DNA of 46,419 bases from Candidatus Glassbacteria bacterium (GTDB lineage Bacteria; Gemmatimonadota; Glassbacteria; GWA2-58-10): assembly GCA_019456185.1 (NCBI GenBank), contig VRUH01000011.1, forward strand, positions 52,098-98,516. Reading direction: 5' to 3'. Under the pieces are notes generated by a model, which saw only the letters and a program-made list of their open reading frames with translations, had not been told where the DNA came from and searched no databases. A program made the translations under genes and the position numbers. This document shows, in pieces, positions 26,527-36,065 of this stretch. Positions within the stretch are counted from its first letter, which is position 1. Every line of letters begins with the position of its first letter.

Positions 26527-27534
26527 TTAATCGGCCTGTTCGTTCCGGTTCCGTGCGCGGAGTTTGACCGGGAACGAGCCGGTCAGCAAGCGCCTGGGTT
26601 TCAGTACGTCCGAGCTGCCGCGCAACCTGTCGAGCTCGCCGACTCCCAGAAAGGCTCCCTCGCAGTCTCGCACCCTGACAGCCGTAACACCGGTCCCCGA
26701 CGGCTCTCCCTCGACGAGACCACTGCCGCCGGTCAGCTCCACCTGCCTTCCGAAAAAAACGTCTTCCACCGCCGTTTCCGTCAGCCTGACAGCGGGCATG
26801 AAAGCCAGCGCCTCGTCAAAACCGATCATCGCTTCGGCGACAGCCTGCTGCGGTCCCATCGCGGCCAGCTTTTCCAGGTCAAACGCCCTGTCCAGCTTCA
26901 CCGCGCCGACCCTGGTCCGCACCAGCGATTCCAGATAAGCTCCGGTCCCCAGGTCACGGCCCAGATCGCGGGCGAAGGCGCGAATGTAGAATCCGGCGGA
27001 GCAGTCCAGCTCCAGTGTTACATCGGGCGGCGCGAATCCGCTCACCCTGATATCATCGACCCGCACGGCGGCCGGCTTTAAGTCCGGTTCGATACCCTGG
27101 CGCGCGAGCTGGTAGGCCGGCACCCCACCGACTTTCTTGGCGCTGAACGAGGGCGGCTGCTGTTCGAACTCGCCTTTGTATTTCTCCAGCGACCGGCGCA
27201 GGTTGTCTTCGGTCAATACTCCGGCCAGATCGCCATCGAACACACTGAGCGTTTCGCCGTCGCCGTCACACGAATCGGTGGTCCTGCCGAAGCGGACCAC
27301 AGCCCGGTAAGTCTTGGCGCAGCCGCCCAGATAGCGGGCAAACCTGGTTGCATCGCCGACACACAACAGCAGCAGGCCGACTGCGGCAGGGTCGAGAGTG
27401 CCTGTGTGCCCCACCTTGCGTTCGCCCAGTATCCGGCGGACCCGGTCGACCACGTCGTGGCTGGTCATGCCGGCGGGTTTATTCACCGGCAGGATTCCGC
27501 AGAATCCGCTTCCCGGGTGTTTTCGTCGGCTCAT
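26527..27534 (-). CDS. truB: tRNA pseudouridine-55 synthase TruB
   Basis: Makes pseudouridine 55 in the T-loop of tRNAs. 335 residues. Motifs: GILPVNKPAGMTSHDVV, then GHTGTLDPAAVG with catalytic Asp48, the same residue number as in E. coli; then Tyr in KTYRAVVRFG. The C-terminus beyond about 265 is a short beta domain of PUA type. It is about 20 residues longer than E. coli TruB. It follows rbfA by 25 bases with AAGGA before the ATG. Confidence 0.97.
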   Translation of the reverse strand: MSRRKHPGSGFCGILPVNKPAGMTSHDVVDRVRRILGERKVGHTGTLDPAAVGLLLLCVGDATRFARYLGGCAKTYRAVVRFGRTTDSCDGDGETLSVFDGDLAGVLTEDNLRRSLEKYKGEFEQQPPSFSAKKVGGVPAYQLARQGIEPDLKPAAVRVDDIRVSGFAPPDVTLELDCSAGFYIRAFARDLGRDLGTGAYLESLVRTRVGAVKLDRAFDLEKLAAMGPQQAVAEAMIGFDEALAFMPAVRLTETAVEDVFFGRQVELTGGSGLVEGEPSGTGVTAVRVRDCEGAFLGVGELDRLRGSSDVLKPRRLLTGSFPVKLRARNRNEQAD

Positions 27535-27559
27535 CGCGGCCCCGTCCTTTCCCCGCCCG

Positions 27560-27934
27560 TCATTCCCCGCCCGGTGAGTCCGGGTTGTGCTCCGACCTGA
27601 TCTTGTTGAGCAGACTGTCGATCCGCTCCGCGCGCTCCCTGCTCGTATCCAGCTTGAAATTGAGCAGGGGCACGTATTTCAGGTAGCAGCGCTCTCCGGT
27701 CCGGCGGCGGATGAAACCGCCGGCATGCACCAGGCTGGCAAAAATCTCGTCTTTGTCATCGCCCATCACGGAGATAAACACCGTGGCGTCTTTCAGGTCG
27801 TCGGAGAGACGGACCTCGGTGACAGTGACGAACTGCAGCCGGGGATCGTTTATGTCGTAGTGGATAACGTTGCTGACCTCGCGGTGCAACTGGCTACCCA
27901 GCCTGTCACTTCTTTTGTACGAATACCGCCTCAT
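27560..27934 (-). CDS. rbfA: Ribosome-binding factor A
   Basis: KH-fold protein that binds the immature 30S subunit during late 16S rRNA maturation. 124 residues from the ATG at 27934, with the family start RRYSYKRSDRLGSQLHREV and the core DPRLQFVTVTEVRLSDDLKDA. The ATG shares its A with the TAA of the DUF503 gene (TAATG on the minus strand), so translation is probably coupled. A longer frame to 28006 lies within DUF503 and is rejected. Confidence 0.95.
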   Translation of the reverse strand: MRRYSYKRSDRLGSQLHREVSNVIHYDINDPRLQFVTVTEVRLSDDLKDATVFISVMGDDKDEIFASLVHAGGFIRRRTGERCYLKYVPLLNFKLDTSRERAERIDSLLNKIRSEHNPDSPGGE

Positions 27935-28218
27935 TAGAGGAACTGCATTTCCTGGCCGACCATCGTCACTTCGCCGTTGGAGTTGACCATCGCCGCAATC
28001 TTGCACAGTACCTGGTTGGCGAAACGCTGGTCGTTGCTGATAATCGCCACCGCGATCGTGCTGCGCTGCCAGCTGTCCATCGAGCCGATCTCGGCCACAG
28101 AGACATTAAACTTGCTGACTATCCGAGCCTTGAGACGTTTGAGCACCCCGCGTTTTGCCTTCAGCGAGTGGATGCCGCCCAGGTAAAGTTCGAAAGTACA
28201 GACTCCGATTACCATCAT
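27934..28218 (-). CDS. DUF503 (YlxP-like) protein
   Basis: 94-residue small protein of the DUF503 family, typified by B. subtilis YlxP, which lies between infB and rbfA in many genomes. Conserved start VIGVCTFELYLGGIHSLKAK, then RGVLKRLKARIVSKFNVSVAEI and SMDSWQRSTIAVAIIS. A ferredoxin-like fold is expected. The function is not firmly established; the fixed position points to ribosome maturation or translation. Two adjacent ATG codons (28218 and 28215) could start it. It overlaps rbfA by one base. Confidence 0.92.
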   Translation of the reverse strand: MMVIGVCTFELYLGGIHSLKAKRGVLKRLKARIVSKFNVSVAEIGSMDSWQRSTIAVAIISNDQRFANQVLCKIAAMVNSNGEVTMVGQEMQFL

Positions 28219-28249
28219 CGCCCTGAATCCCCAGTCCCTGATATCCGGT

Positions 28250-30442
28250 TTACTTGCCGGTGCTGGGAGTGAGCTGGCGCTTGATTTCCTCGATAGTATA
28301 AGTCTCGATCACGTCACCGACCTTGATGTCGTGATAAGCGTCGAGCAGGATACCGCATTCGTAGCCGCTGGCCACCTCGCGGGCATCCTCCTTGAACCGC
28401 TTGAGACTGGCCAGCACGCCCTCCCAGATCTCGACACCATCGCGGACCAGACGGGCCCTGTGGTTGCGGTTGATCTTACCCTCGGTGACATGGCAGCCGG
28501 CCACGGTGCCTATCCTGGAGATCTTGTACAGCTCGCGCACCTCGACAGTGCTCTCGATCTTCTCTTTTTCCTCCGGCGCCAGCATGCCTTCCATCGCCAG
28601 GCGGACATTGTCCACGGCCTCGTAGATCACGCGGTAGAGACGGATGTCCACACCCTCGCGCGAGGCGGTTTGGCGGGCGCGCGAGTCGGGGCGGACATGG
28701 AAGCCGATAATGATCGCGTTGCTGGCCGAGGCCAGGATGACGTCGTTCTCGGTAATCGCGCCCACGCCTTGGTGGACAACCGCCACCTTGACCTGGTCGG
28801 TGGAAAGTTTTTCCAGCGAATCGCTGAGAGCTTCCACGCTGCCGTCCACATCACCCTTGATAATCAGCGGGAGGTTGTGCACCTCGCCGGCCTCGATTCT
28901 CTCGAACAACTGGTTCAGCGTCATCTTGCGGTGACGGCTGAAATCCTGCTCGCGCTTGAGCCGCTGGCGGATGTTGGAGATATCCTTGGCCTCGCGCTCC
29001 TCGGCGACCACGTAGAAACTGTCTCCGGCCTGGGGGACTCCATCGAAGCCCAGAATCTGGACGGGAATGGCCGGCCCGGCTTCAATGATCGCATCGCCCC
29101 GCTCATCGCGCATGGCCCGCACCCTTCCGGCCACCAGCCCGCAGATAAACGGGTCGCCGACAGCCAGGCTGCCATCGGTCAGCAGGACGGTTGCCACCGG
29201 GCCCATGCCCCTGTCCAGACGGGCCTCGACCACAACGCCGCGCGAGGGGCCGCTGAACATCGCCTTGAGTTCCATCATCTCCGCCTGGAGCAGCACGAGT
29301 TCCAGCAGGCGGTCCACCCCATCGCCTTTTTTCGCGCTGACTTCCGTGCACAGCACGCTGCCGCCGTAGTCCTCGACCAGCAACTCATGGGCGGAAAGCT
29401 CCTGCTTGACCTTGTCCGGGTTGGCGGTGGGCAGATCGATTTTGTTGATCGCCACGATCAGGGGCACACCGGCGGCCTTGGCGTGGTTGATCGCCTCGAC
29501 GGTCTGCGGCTGCACCGAGTCGTCGGCCGCCACCACCAGGATGACAATATCCGTCACCTGGGCGCCGCGGGCACGCATGGCGGTAAACGCCTCGTGGCCG
29601 GGCGTGTCGAGGAAACAGATCGGGCCGCTGTCGTTCTTAACCAGGTAGGCGCCGATATGCTGGGTGATTCCACCGGCCTCGCTGGCGATAACGTTCGTTT
29701 TGCGGATATGGTCGAGCAGAGTGGTTTTTCCGTGGTCCACGTGTCCCATCACGGTCACGATCGGGGCGCGCCCGCGCTCATCGCCGTGCTTTGCCTGCTG
29801 CACCCGGGCCGCTTTCTCGAGCATGTCGTGCCCGTATTCCTCGTCGCGGATGGCGGTAAAGCCGAATTCTTCGCAGATCAGGCTGATCGTGTCGAAATCC
29901 AGCCGCTGGTTGACAGTCACCATCAGCCCCAACTCGATACAAGTGCTGACCAGTTTACTGGAGGGGACCTCGATCATGTCGCTGAGTTCGGCGAGGGAAA
30001 TGAACTCCATCACCTTGATCTGCTTGAGATCGACCTCCGGCTCCTCCTGCTGGTTGACTCCTCCCGTGCCGCGACGGCGTTTCTTGCGCCTGACCCCGCC
30101 CGCATCGATCTTGGCCAGCGTTTTCTTGATATTCTCCGCAACAACTTTCTGGCTGACTTTTTTCTTTTTACGTTTTTTCCTGCCCGGTCCTCGCGGCTTG
30201 TCCTCATCCCGGCCCTTCTTACCCTTCATGCGGTCGCCGCTCATCTTCTTCTTTTTTTCGATCTCTTCGCGCGCAGTGGCTTTTTCTCTCGCCAGCTTCT
30301 GCGACACCAGCTCGACAGTTTTCTCGTCGATGGTGCTCATGTGGCTCTGGACTTCCTGACCGATATCGGCCAACAACTTCACCAGCGCTTCACTGGAAAT
30401 ATCGAACTGTTTTGCGACCTGGTAAACTCTCAAACCACTCAA
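28250..30442 (-). CDS. infB: Translation initiation factor IF-2
   Basis: GTPase that brings fMet-tRNA to the 30S subunit and promotes subunit joining. 730 residues from a TTG at 30442, which follows AGGAG at about six bases; no better start exists. Order: N-terminal IF2_N domain (1-55, [21 protein letters not shown]), a short Lys/Arg-rich linker (about 65-130), second N domain (145-200), GTPase with GHVDHGKTT (Lys239), DTPGHEAF and NKIDL, then domains II-IV ending in the fMet-tRNA-binding barrel. The linker is short compared with E. coli (890 residues), closer to the B. subtilis size. Confidence 0.98.
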   Translation of the reverse strand: MSGLRVYQVAKQFDISSEALVKLLADIGQEVQSHMSTIDEKTVELVSQKLAREKATAREEIEKKKKMSGDRMKGKKGRDEDKPRGPGRKKRKKKKVSQKVVAENIKKTLAKIDAGGVRRKKRRRGTGGVNQQEEPEVDLKQIKVMEFISLAELSDMIEVPSSKLVSTCIELGLMVTVNQRLDFDTISLICEEFGFTAIRDEEYGHDMLEKAARVQQAKHGDERGRAPIVTVMGHVDHGKTTLLDHIRKTNVIASEAGGITQHIGAYLVKNDSGPICFLDTPGHEAFTAMRARGAQVTDIVILVVAADDSVQPQTVEAINHAKAAGVPLIVAINKIDLPTANPDKVKQELSAHELLVEDYGGSVLCTEVSAKKGDGVDRLLELVLLQAEMMELKAMFSGPSRGVVVEARLDRGMGPVATVLLTDGSLAVGDPFICGLVAGRVRAMRDERGDAIIEAGPAIPVQILGFDGVPQAGDSFYVVAEEREAKDISNIRQRLKREQDFSRHRKMTLNQLFERIEAGEVHNLPLIIKGDVDGSVEALSDSLEKLSTDQVKVAVVHQGVGAITENDVILASASNAIIIGFHVRPDSRARQTASREGVDIRLYRVIYEAVDNVRLAMEGMLAPEEKEKIESTVEVRELYKISRIGTVAGCHVTEGKINRNHRARLVRDGVEIWEGVLASLKRFKEDAREVASGYECGILLDAYHDIKVGDVIETYTIEEIKRQLTPSTGK

Positions 30443-30620
30443 ATTGCACTCCTGTGTGATCCGATGGTGAAGCCGGGAAATCTTTCCGCCGGCCGGAACG
30501 AACCTCCGTCCCGGACAGACCGCGTCCCGAATTACTGCAAATTCTTACCAAGATAGCATTTCAACGTAATTTTGTAAATAATTTCCCGAGGGCCGGAGGG
30601 GTGCTTCCACGCAGCGGAAA

Positions 30621-32126
30621 TCAGTCCTCGTCCTCGTTGTATTCCTGCTCGTAATGCTCAACCAGAAAATCGATCATTTCCTTGATCTTGGCCGCGGTCT
30701 GTTTGCCGATACCTTTGATCCCGGTCAATTCCTGCTCAGGGGCCAGCACGAGCTTGTAGAACGTGTCGTAACCGGCCTCCTCGAGCTTTTCACGCAGCGA
30801 GGGAGTAAAAGAGTCGATCAATTCGACCGGGAAATCCTCCACCGGGAGATCGTCGATAAGCTCCTGCTGCTCCTCACTGAGCCTGCCCAGATCAACAGTT
30901 TCCGCCTCAACCGCTTCTTTTTCATCGGCTTTCACTTCCGCCTTTTCGGCTTCCACCGGCTCCGCGGGTTTCTTCTTGAACATTTCCTCCGCCTTCGCCC
31001 GCGAATCCGAGCTCTTTTCCTGCACCTGGCCACCCTGCCCCTCATCGCTCTTACCGAACACTCCGGTCAGCATCTCGTCGCGCTGGGCCATGAACTCCTT
31101 CTTCTCCATCAGCTCTATTTTCCAGCCCGTGAGTTGGCTGGCCAGCCGGACGTTCTGGCCGTTGCGGCCGATAGCCAGTGATAACTGCTCGTCCTCGATG
31201 ACGGCGGTCACCGTGTGCTCGTCGCGGTCGATCGAGGTGCGGTAGAGCTTGGCCGGATTGAGCGAACTGCGCACGAATTCCTGGGGATCATCGCTGTAGG
31301 GGATCACGTCGATCCGCTCGCCGCCCAGCTCGTTGACCACCGACTGGACACGGCTGCCCTTGAGACCCACGCAGGCGCCCACCGGGTCGATATGCTCATC
31401 GTTGGAGGAAACCGCTATTTTGCTGCGGTTGCCGGCCTCGCGCACCACGCCCTTGATCTCGATAATACCCTGGTAAATTTCGGGGACCTCGATCTGGAAC
31501 AGGGCCCTGAGGAAGGCCTCGTTTGTACGGCTGAGAATAAGCTGTGGGCCCTTGGTGGTTTCGCGGATATCGATCAGTACCGCCCGTATCGGATCACCCT
31601 GCTTGAAATAGTCCTTGCGGTTGGTTTCCTTCATCGGCAGAATAGCTTCGGTCTGCTTGTTGAGGAAGATGACGTAGTTGCCGCGCTCTACCTGCTGAAT
31701 CGAGCCGGAGAGCAACTCACCGATCTTGCCGCTGTATTCCGCGCGGATTTTGTCACGCTCGGACTCGCGGATCCGCTGGATCACGACCTGCTTGGCGGCC
31801 TGGATGGCGTTACGGCCGAATTCGGTGAACGGGACCTGCTCCCAGTGGATATCGCCTAGTTCCAGTTCGCTGTCCAGTTCCCGGGCCTCGGCCAGCGTGA
31901 TCTGACCGGTCGGGTCTTCCACTTCTTCCACCACTTCGCGGCCGACATGGATATCGATACTCCCGCCCAGCGGGTCGATCTCGACATCCACCTCGCAGCC
32001 CTGGCCGTATTTCTTACGGGCCGCGGCCACCAGGCCGGCCTCGATCATCTCGACCAGCTCTTCCCGCCCGATACTCTTTTCCCGGGCGATTTCGCCAAAC
32101 GCATCCAGAATCGGATTAACAGACAT
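30621..32126 (-). CDS. nusA: Transcription termination/antitermination factor NusA
   Basis: RNA polymerase-associated factor that modulates pausing, termination and antitermination. 501 residues. N-terminal polymerase-binding domain (1-130), S1 domain (about 135-200, GKIGELLSGSIQQVERGNYVI begins it), KH1 and KH2 (about 205-345, ACVGLKGSRVQSVVNELGGE and IGRNGQNVRLASQL). A Lys/Glu/Ala-rich linker (about 360-430) leads to a C-terminal helix-hairpin-helix segment LTGIKGIGKQTAAKIKEM. Many Gram-positive NusA proteins lack such an extension. The ATG at 32126 follows GGAG at nine bases. It lies between rimP and infB as usual. Confidence 0.97.
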   Translation of the reverse strand: MSVNPILDAFGEIAREKSIGREELVEMIEAGLVAAARKKYGQGCEVDVEIDPLGGSIDIHVGREVVEEVEDPTGQITLAEARELDSELELGDIHWEQVPFTEFGRNAIQAAKQVVIQRIRESERDKIRAEYSGKIGELLSGSIQQVERGNYVIFLNKQTEAILPMKETNRKDYFKQGDPIRAVLIDIRETTKGPQLILSRTNEAFLRALFQIEVPEIYQGIIEIKGVVREAGNRSKIAVSSNDEHIDPVGACVGLKGSRVQSVVNELGGERIDVIPYSDDPQEFVRSSLNPAKLYRTSIDRDEHTVTAVIEDEQLSLAIGRNGQNVRLASQLTGWKIELMEKKEFMAQRDEMLTGVFGKSDEGQGGQVQEKSSDSRAKAEEMFKKKPAEPVEAEKAEVKADEKEAVEAETVDLGRLSEEQQELIDDLPVEDFPVELIDSFTPSLREKLEEAGYDTFYKLVLAPEQELTGIKGIGKQTAAKIKEMIDFLVEHYEQEYNEDED

Positions 32127-32216
32127 TTGAACAACTCCGCATCATTAAGTCGATTGTATAACAAAAATTCCAGCTATTTTCCCAGTTGCCGCACCGGCAG
32201 CACGAACCAGCCGCAC

Positions 32217-32681
32217 TCATTTCCACTCGTAAATCAGCTGCGCCTTGTGCACATCCTCCAGCGGCAGCCTGAAAGTTTCTCCGCCCTCGATCTCGATTAG
32301 AATTTTACCGTTGTCCAGACCCCGGAGAATCCCGGTAAAATTACGGCGACTGCCCTCGAGCGGCCTTTTCAGCACAACCCTGGCCTTGCTGCCGGCGAAT
32401 TTCTCGTAGTCGCTGCTTTTATACAGGGGACGGTCGAGTCCGGGCGAAGAGACCTCGAGCAGATAGGCCGCCTTGAATATTTCGCTCTCCTCGATCAGCG
32501 GATCGATCAGACGGCTGACCCTGGCGCAGCTCTCGACATCCACACCCTGTTCGCTGTCGATATAGACAACCGCTTTACGGCGGGTGCCGCCGGTCCCCGT
32601 AACCTGAACCCAGACAAGCTCATAGCCTTCCCGATCCAGCGCCGGCTCGCACAACTCGAACAGCCGCCGGTCAATGTCCAT
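32217..32681 (-). CDS. rimP: Ribosome maturation factor RimP
   Basis: 154-residue factor needed for 30S maturation, first gene of the rimP-nusA-infB cluster. The N-terminal alpha/beta domain (1-80) holds YELVWVQV and the core VEVSSPGLDRPL-type block (here LLEVSSPGLDRPLYK). The C-terminal Sm-like barrel (about 88-150) ends in DVHKAQLIYEWK. The ATG at 32681 follows GGGGAG at ten bases. The promoter of the cluster should lie in 32682-32750, but I could not define it. Confidence 0.95.
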   Translation of the reverse strand: MDIDRRLFELCEPALDREGYELVWVQVTGTGGTRRKAVVYIDSEQGVDVESCARVSRLIDPLIEESEIFKAAYLLEVSSPGLDRPLYKSSDYEKFAGSKARVVLKRPLEGSRRNFTGILRGLDNGKILIEIEGGETFRLPLEDVHKAQLIYEWK

Positions 32682-32751
32682 GGTCCTGTCACTCCCCGGG
32701 TATCACCGCAAAGATTGAAACTTATTTTGCATTTAAACAGCCCTGCGGTTG

Positions 32752-32781
32752 AAAAAAAAGAGCGGGGCTAGCCCCACTCTT
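32752..32781 (-). terminator. Terminator of the recJ-rsmD-coaD transcript
   Basis: GAG-t-GGGGC loops back on GCCCC-g-CTC on the minus strand, followed by eight T. It separates coaD from the rimP cluster. Confidence 0.85.
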
Positions 32782-32866
32782 CAGCTAAAGATAAACCCGC
32801 GGCGAAAAAAAATCAAGTAAAACTTTAGCTTAAAGTATCTTGCGGCTCCGCCAGCGACTCTGGTCA

Positions 32867-33355
32867 TCAGCCGCCGGCGGCAAAATGCTCCTTCAGCACT
32901 TTTTCCACCGACGGAGACACGAACTCGCCGACATTCCCTCCCAGTGAAGCGACTTCCTTGACCATGCTCGAACTCAGGAAAATAAACCGCTGGTCGCCGG
33001 TCAGAAAGACTTCCTCGATTTCAGGAGCCATTTTCCGGTTCATCAGCGCCATCTGGAACTCGTACTCGAAATCGCTCATGGCTCTCAGGCCGCGAATCAC
33101 CATCTGCGCTCCCCGGCGACGGGCGTAATCCATCAGCAGACTGTCGAACGAATCCACTTCCAGATCCAGGCCCGACTCGTCCAGGCTGCTCCGCACCATC
33201 TCGACCCGCTGCCTGCAGGAGAAAGTCGGCTGCTTATGACTGAGATCGGCCACGGCAATAATCAGCTTGTCCACCAGCCTGAGTCCCCGGCTGGCTATAT
33301 CGAGATGACCGAGTGTAATCGGGTCGAACGTACCCGGATAGATCGCTGTTTTCAC
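32867..33355 (-). CDS. coaD: Phosphopantetheine adenylyltransferase
   Basis: Transfers AMP to 4'-phosphopantetheine, the penultimate step of coenzyme A synthesis. 162 residues, normal length. The nucleotidyltransferase site is YPGTFDPITLGH (His17), with RGLRAMSDFEYEFQMALMNR in the middle and FLSSSMVKEVASLGG at the end, all classic. The start is GTG 33355, with AGGAG nine bases upstream. It follows rsmD by 13 bases; the rsmD-coaD pair is widespread. Confidence 0.97.
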   Translation of the reverse strand: MKTAIYPGTFDPITLGHLDIASRGLRLVDKLIIAVADLSHKQPTFSCRQRVEMVRSSLDESGLDLEVDSFDSLLMDYARRRGAQMVIRGLRAMSDFEYEFQMALMNRKMAPEIEEVFLTGDQRFIFLSSSMVKEVASLGGNVGEFVSPSVEKVLKEHFAAGG

Positions 33356-33368
33356 GTCGGAGCTCTCC

Positions 33369-33908
33369 TCATCCCTGCTGGTAAATCCGGTAGGTGCTGT
33401 CGCCGAACGAAGCCTGCTTGACCGGCGTTATCCCGGTGATTGCACCCGGGTCATCCGATCCGGCGGGGAGTTCCAGCACCAGGACTGACGCCGCCGCGGC
33501 GCTTGCAAGCCACCACTCGAAAACCCGCGGCCCGAAACTGCCGTCAAATGGAGGGTCGGCGAACACAACGTCGAACTCGCCGGCTTCCCTGCCAGCGAGC
33601 CAACCAGACACATCGGCGCAGACGACCGTGCAGTTCTCCTCGACATCCCAGTCCCGCGCGGTCCGCTCCAGCAGAGCGGCCAGCTTGCGGTCGCGCTCGA
33701 CAAACGTAACATGTTCCGCGCCGCGGCTCAGGGTTTCGAATCCCAGCGCGCCGCTGCCGGAGAACAGGTCGAGCACAATCGCGCCGGAGGCTGTGTCGCC
33801 CAGGGCGCTGAAGAGCGATTCGCGCATCCGCTCGCCGGTGGGCCGCAACTGCCCTCCGGGCCTGCAGCGGAGCCTGTGTCCGCGCAACGTGCCGGCGATA
33901 ATCCGCAT
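33369..33908 (-). CDS. rsmD: 16S rRNA guanine-966 N2-methyltransferase RsmD
   Basis: SAM-dependent methylase of the 30S subunit. 179 residues. N-terminal MRIIAGTLRGHRL and RPTGERMRESLFSAL, SAM site VLDLFSGSGALGFETLSRG, and catalytic DPPF in VVFADPPFDG. The ATG shares its A with the TGA of recJ (TGATG), so translation is probably coupled. coaD follows directly. Confidence 0.95.
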   Translation of the reverse strand: MRIIAGTLRGHRLRCRPGGQLRPTGERMRESLFSALGDTASGAIVLDLFSGSGALGFETLSRGAEHVTFVERDRKLAALLERTARDWDVEENCTVVCADVSGWLAGREAGEFDVVFADPPFDGSFGPRVFEWWLASAAAASVLVLELPAGSDDPGAITGITPVKQASFGDSTYRIYQQG

Positions 33909-35635
33909 CAGTCGCTGACCTTGATATCCCTCAGGTTAGCCTGGAGCTGACGGTTATTGTTCCAGATATTTTCCTCGAGCACGAACGCGATACTGATCTT
34001 CTCGCGCGCCGTATTGATTTCCTTTAGCTTGTCGGCCATGCCGAAGCCGATCACATCGATCTGGTAGCCGTCCTTGCGGACTCTCATCTTGAGATGGTTG
34101 GTTCCGACAACCTTGGGGTAGCCGACAACCGACAGGTCGCTGGCGACGAGGACGGGTTTTGGATTGCCGGGACCGTAGGGCCGGAAGCGCTCGATACTGG
34201 AGAGCAGGCTGTCGTTGGCCTGGAGCAGGTCGATTTCGAGATCGACCGAGATTTCGGGCACCAGGTCGCTCTCATCCATCATCTCGTGGGCGACCTCGTC
34301 GAACCGTTCGATAAACCCGTCGAGCTGCTCGCGTTTCACCTGTAGTCCGGCGGCGTACTTATGTCCACCGAACGCATCGAGGTATTCCGCGCAGCCCTTG
34401 AGCGCATCGTGGATATGGAACTTGGCTATACTGCGGGCGCTGCCCTTGCCCTCCCCGGTCTCATCGAACGAGATCAGCACGGTGGGACGGTAGTGCTCCT
34501 CGATAATCCTGCTGGCGACAATCCCCAGCACGCCGGGGTGCCAGTTCTCGGAGTGGAGCACAATCGTCCAGCGCTCGTCAAGATTGATATCGCGCCGGAT
34601 CGCCTCGCGGGCTTCCTCGAGAGTCTGGACATCCACCTGACGGCGCAAGCGGTTCTCGGAGTCGAGTATTTTGGCCAGTTCCCGGGCCTCGTCCATCTCA
34701 TCGGTCAGGAACAGCCGCACGCCCCGCTCGGCGTCGCCCATCCGGCCCACGGCGTTGATCCGCGGCGCCAGGCCGAAGACGATATCGCTGCTGCCCAGTT
34801 TTTTGCCGCGGATTCCGGCCAGTTCGATCAGGGCCTTGATTCCGGGTTTTTCGCTGGTACAGAGTTTTTCCAGGCCGGCGCTGGCGAGAATCCGGTTCTC
34901 GCCCAGCAGCGGGACAATATCGGCCACCGAGCCGATTGCGACCAGATCGAGGTGCTCGTAAAGCTGACTCTGGCCCACGCCCAGATGTTCGTTGAGACCC
35001 TGGCAGAACTTGAACGCCACACCGATCCCGGCCAGTTCTTTTTCCGGGTACCGGTCGCCGGGTTTTTTGGGATTGAGAATCGCCACCACCTCGGGCAGCG
35101 GGCCCTCGGCCGGCTCGTGATGGTCGGTGATAATCACTTCCAGGCCCTTGCCGCGGGCGTATTCGATGGCATCGAACGCGCTGATCCCGCAATCGACAGT
35201 GACCACGAGGCTGGCGCCCATTTCGATCACCCGGTCGATTCCGGCCTCGCTGACCCCGTAGCCCTCCACCATCCTGTGCGGGATATAGTAGCCGACATCC
35301 CCCTCCAGCTGCCTCAGATAACGGACCATCAGCGAGATCGAAGTGATCCCGTCAACATCATAGTCGCCGTAGACCACGATCCGCTCGTTGTTGTGCAGGG
35401 CGGAGGCCACTCGCTCCACCGCCCGCTCCATCCCGTCGAGCAGGAACGGGTCGTGGAGGTCCCCGAGGTTGGGATCGAGAAATTTCTCGACTTCATCCAG
35501 GCTGGAGAATCCCCGGTTGGAAAGAATCTGGCAGACCAGCGGATGGAGGCCCAGTTTTTCCTCCAGCGCCAGGATCTCCTCGTTGAAAATTACTGCCGGG
35601 CTGATCCAGCGATGCTTAAGATTGCTGCGGTGCAA
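33908..35635 (-). CDS. recJ: Single-stranded-DNA-specific exonuclease RecJ
   Basis: 5'-3' exonuclease of recombinational and mismatch repair. 575 residues. The DHH phosphoesterase domain (about 65-290) has VVYGDYDVDGITS, VVTVDCGISAFDA and ITDHHEP. The DHHA1 domain (about 350-450) holds the SARSI and GGHKYAAGL motifs, followed by the OB fold (about 470-570). The likely start is TTG 35635, since KHRWISPAVIFNEEILALEEKL matches the usual N-terminus and no ATG is available; the ribosome-binding site is weak. It begins 45 bases after the 3' end of rnpB and leads the recJ-rsmD-coaD set. Confidence 0.96.
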   Translation of the reverse strand: MHRSNLKHRWISPAVIFNEEILALEEKLGLHPLVCQILSNRGFSSLDEVEKFLDPNLGDLHDPFLLDGMERAVERVASALHNNERIVVYGDYDVDGITSISLMVRYLRQLEGDVGYYIPHRMVEGYGVSEAGIDRVIEMGASLVVTVDCGISAFDAIEYARGKGLEVIITDHHEPAEGPLPEVVAILNPKKPGDRYPEKELAGIGVAFKFCQGLNEHLGVGQSQLYEHLDLVAIGSVADIVPLLGENRILASAGLEKLCTSEKPGIKALIELAGIRGKKLGSSDIVFGLAPRINAVGRMGDAERGVRLFLTDEMDEARELAKILDSENRLRRQVDVQTLEEAREAIRRDINLDERWTIVLHSENWHPGVLGIVASRIIEEHYRPTVLISFDETGEGKGSARSIAKFHIHDALKGCAEYLDAFGGHKYAAGLQVKREQLDGFIERFDEVAHEMMDESDLVPEISVDLEIDLLQANDSLLSSIERFRPYGPGNPKPVLVASDLSVVGYPKVVGTNHLKMRVRKDGYQIDVIGFGMADKLKEINTAREKISIAFVLEENIWNNNRQLQANLRDIKVSD

Positions 35636-35680
35636 ATTTGCCTGCCTTGCCGGCTGAGGTGAGAAAGATTAAGGCTGACA

Positions 35681-36054
35681 GGACAGCGGAGCATAAGCCG
35701 GATTCTGTTTCGCCGCGCAAACGCGCGGTCTAGCGGCCATTCATCTGCGCCCCGGATCACTCCGGCGGCTGAATGCGCAACCTACCCGGGAGTCAAGCGA
35801 GACGGGCCGTCTCTCCTCCCCTATTTGGTTTTGCTCCGGGTGGGGTTTACCGTGCCCCGTCCGTCACCGGACGAGCGGTGCGCTCTTACCGCACCATTTC
35901 ACCCTTACCATCCCCCGTGGGATGGCGGTATGTTTTCTGTGGCACTTTCCGTCAGGTCACCCTGCCTGGACGTTATCCAGCACCTTGCCCTGTGGAGTCC
36001 GGACTTTCCTCGATCCGGGCCATGCCGGACCGCGGCCGCGGCTATCCACTGTCC
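35681..36054 (-). ncRNA. rnpB: RNase P RNA, bacterial class A
   Basis: Catalytic RNA that trims the 5' leader of tRNA precursors. The conserved 5' core (GAGGAAAGTCCGGACTCC on the minus strand, near 35995-36012) and the 3' core (ACAGAATCCGGCTTAT, near 35692-35707) are both present, about 374 bases from end to end. P1 is formed by GGACAG at the 5' end and CTGTCC at the 3' end, which sets the boundaries. Length and the layout of the A-rich and GC-hairpin segments between the cores fit the ancestral A type. The 5' end lies only 11 bases after the stop of the zinc-ribbon gene. Confidence 0.95.
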
Positions 36055-36065
36055 ATGTACAGCCG

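Noticed and set aside
28331-30556. A 741-codon plus-strand frame opposite infB
   Set aside because: Antisense of infB, with no independent start signal or domain.
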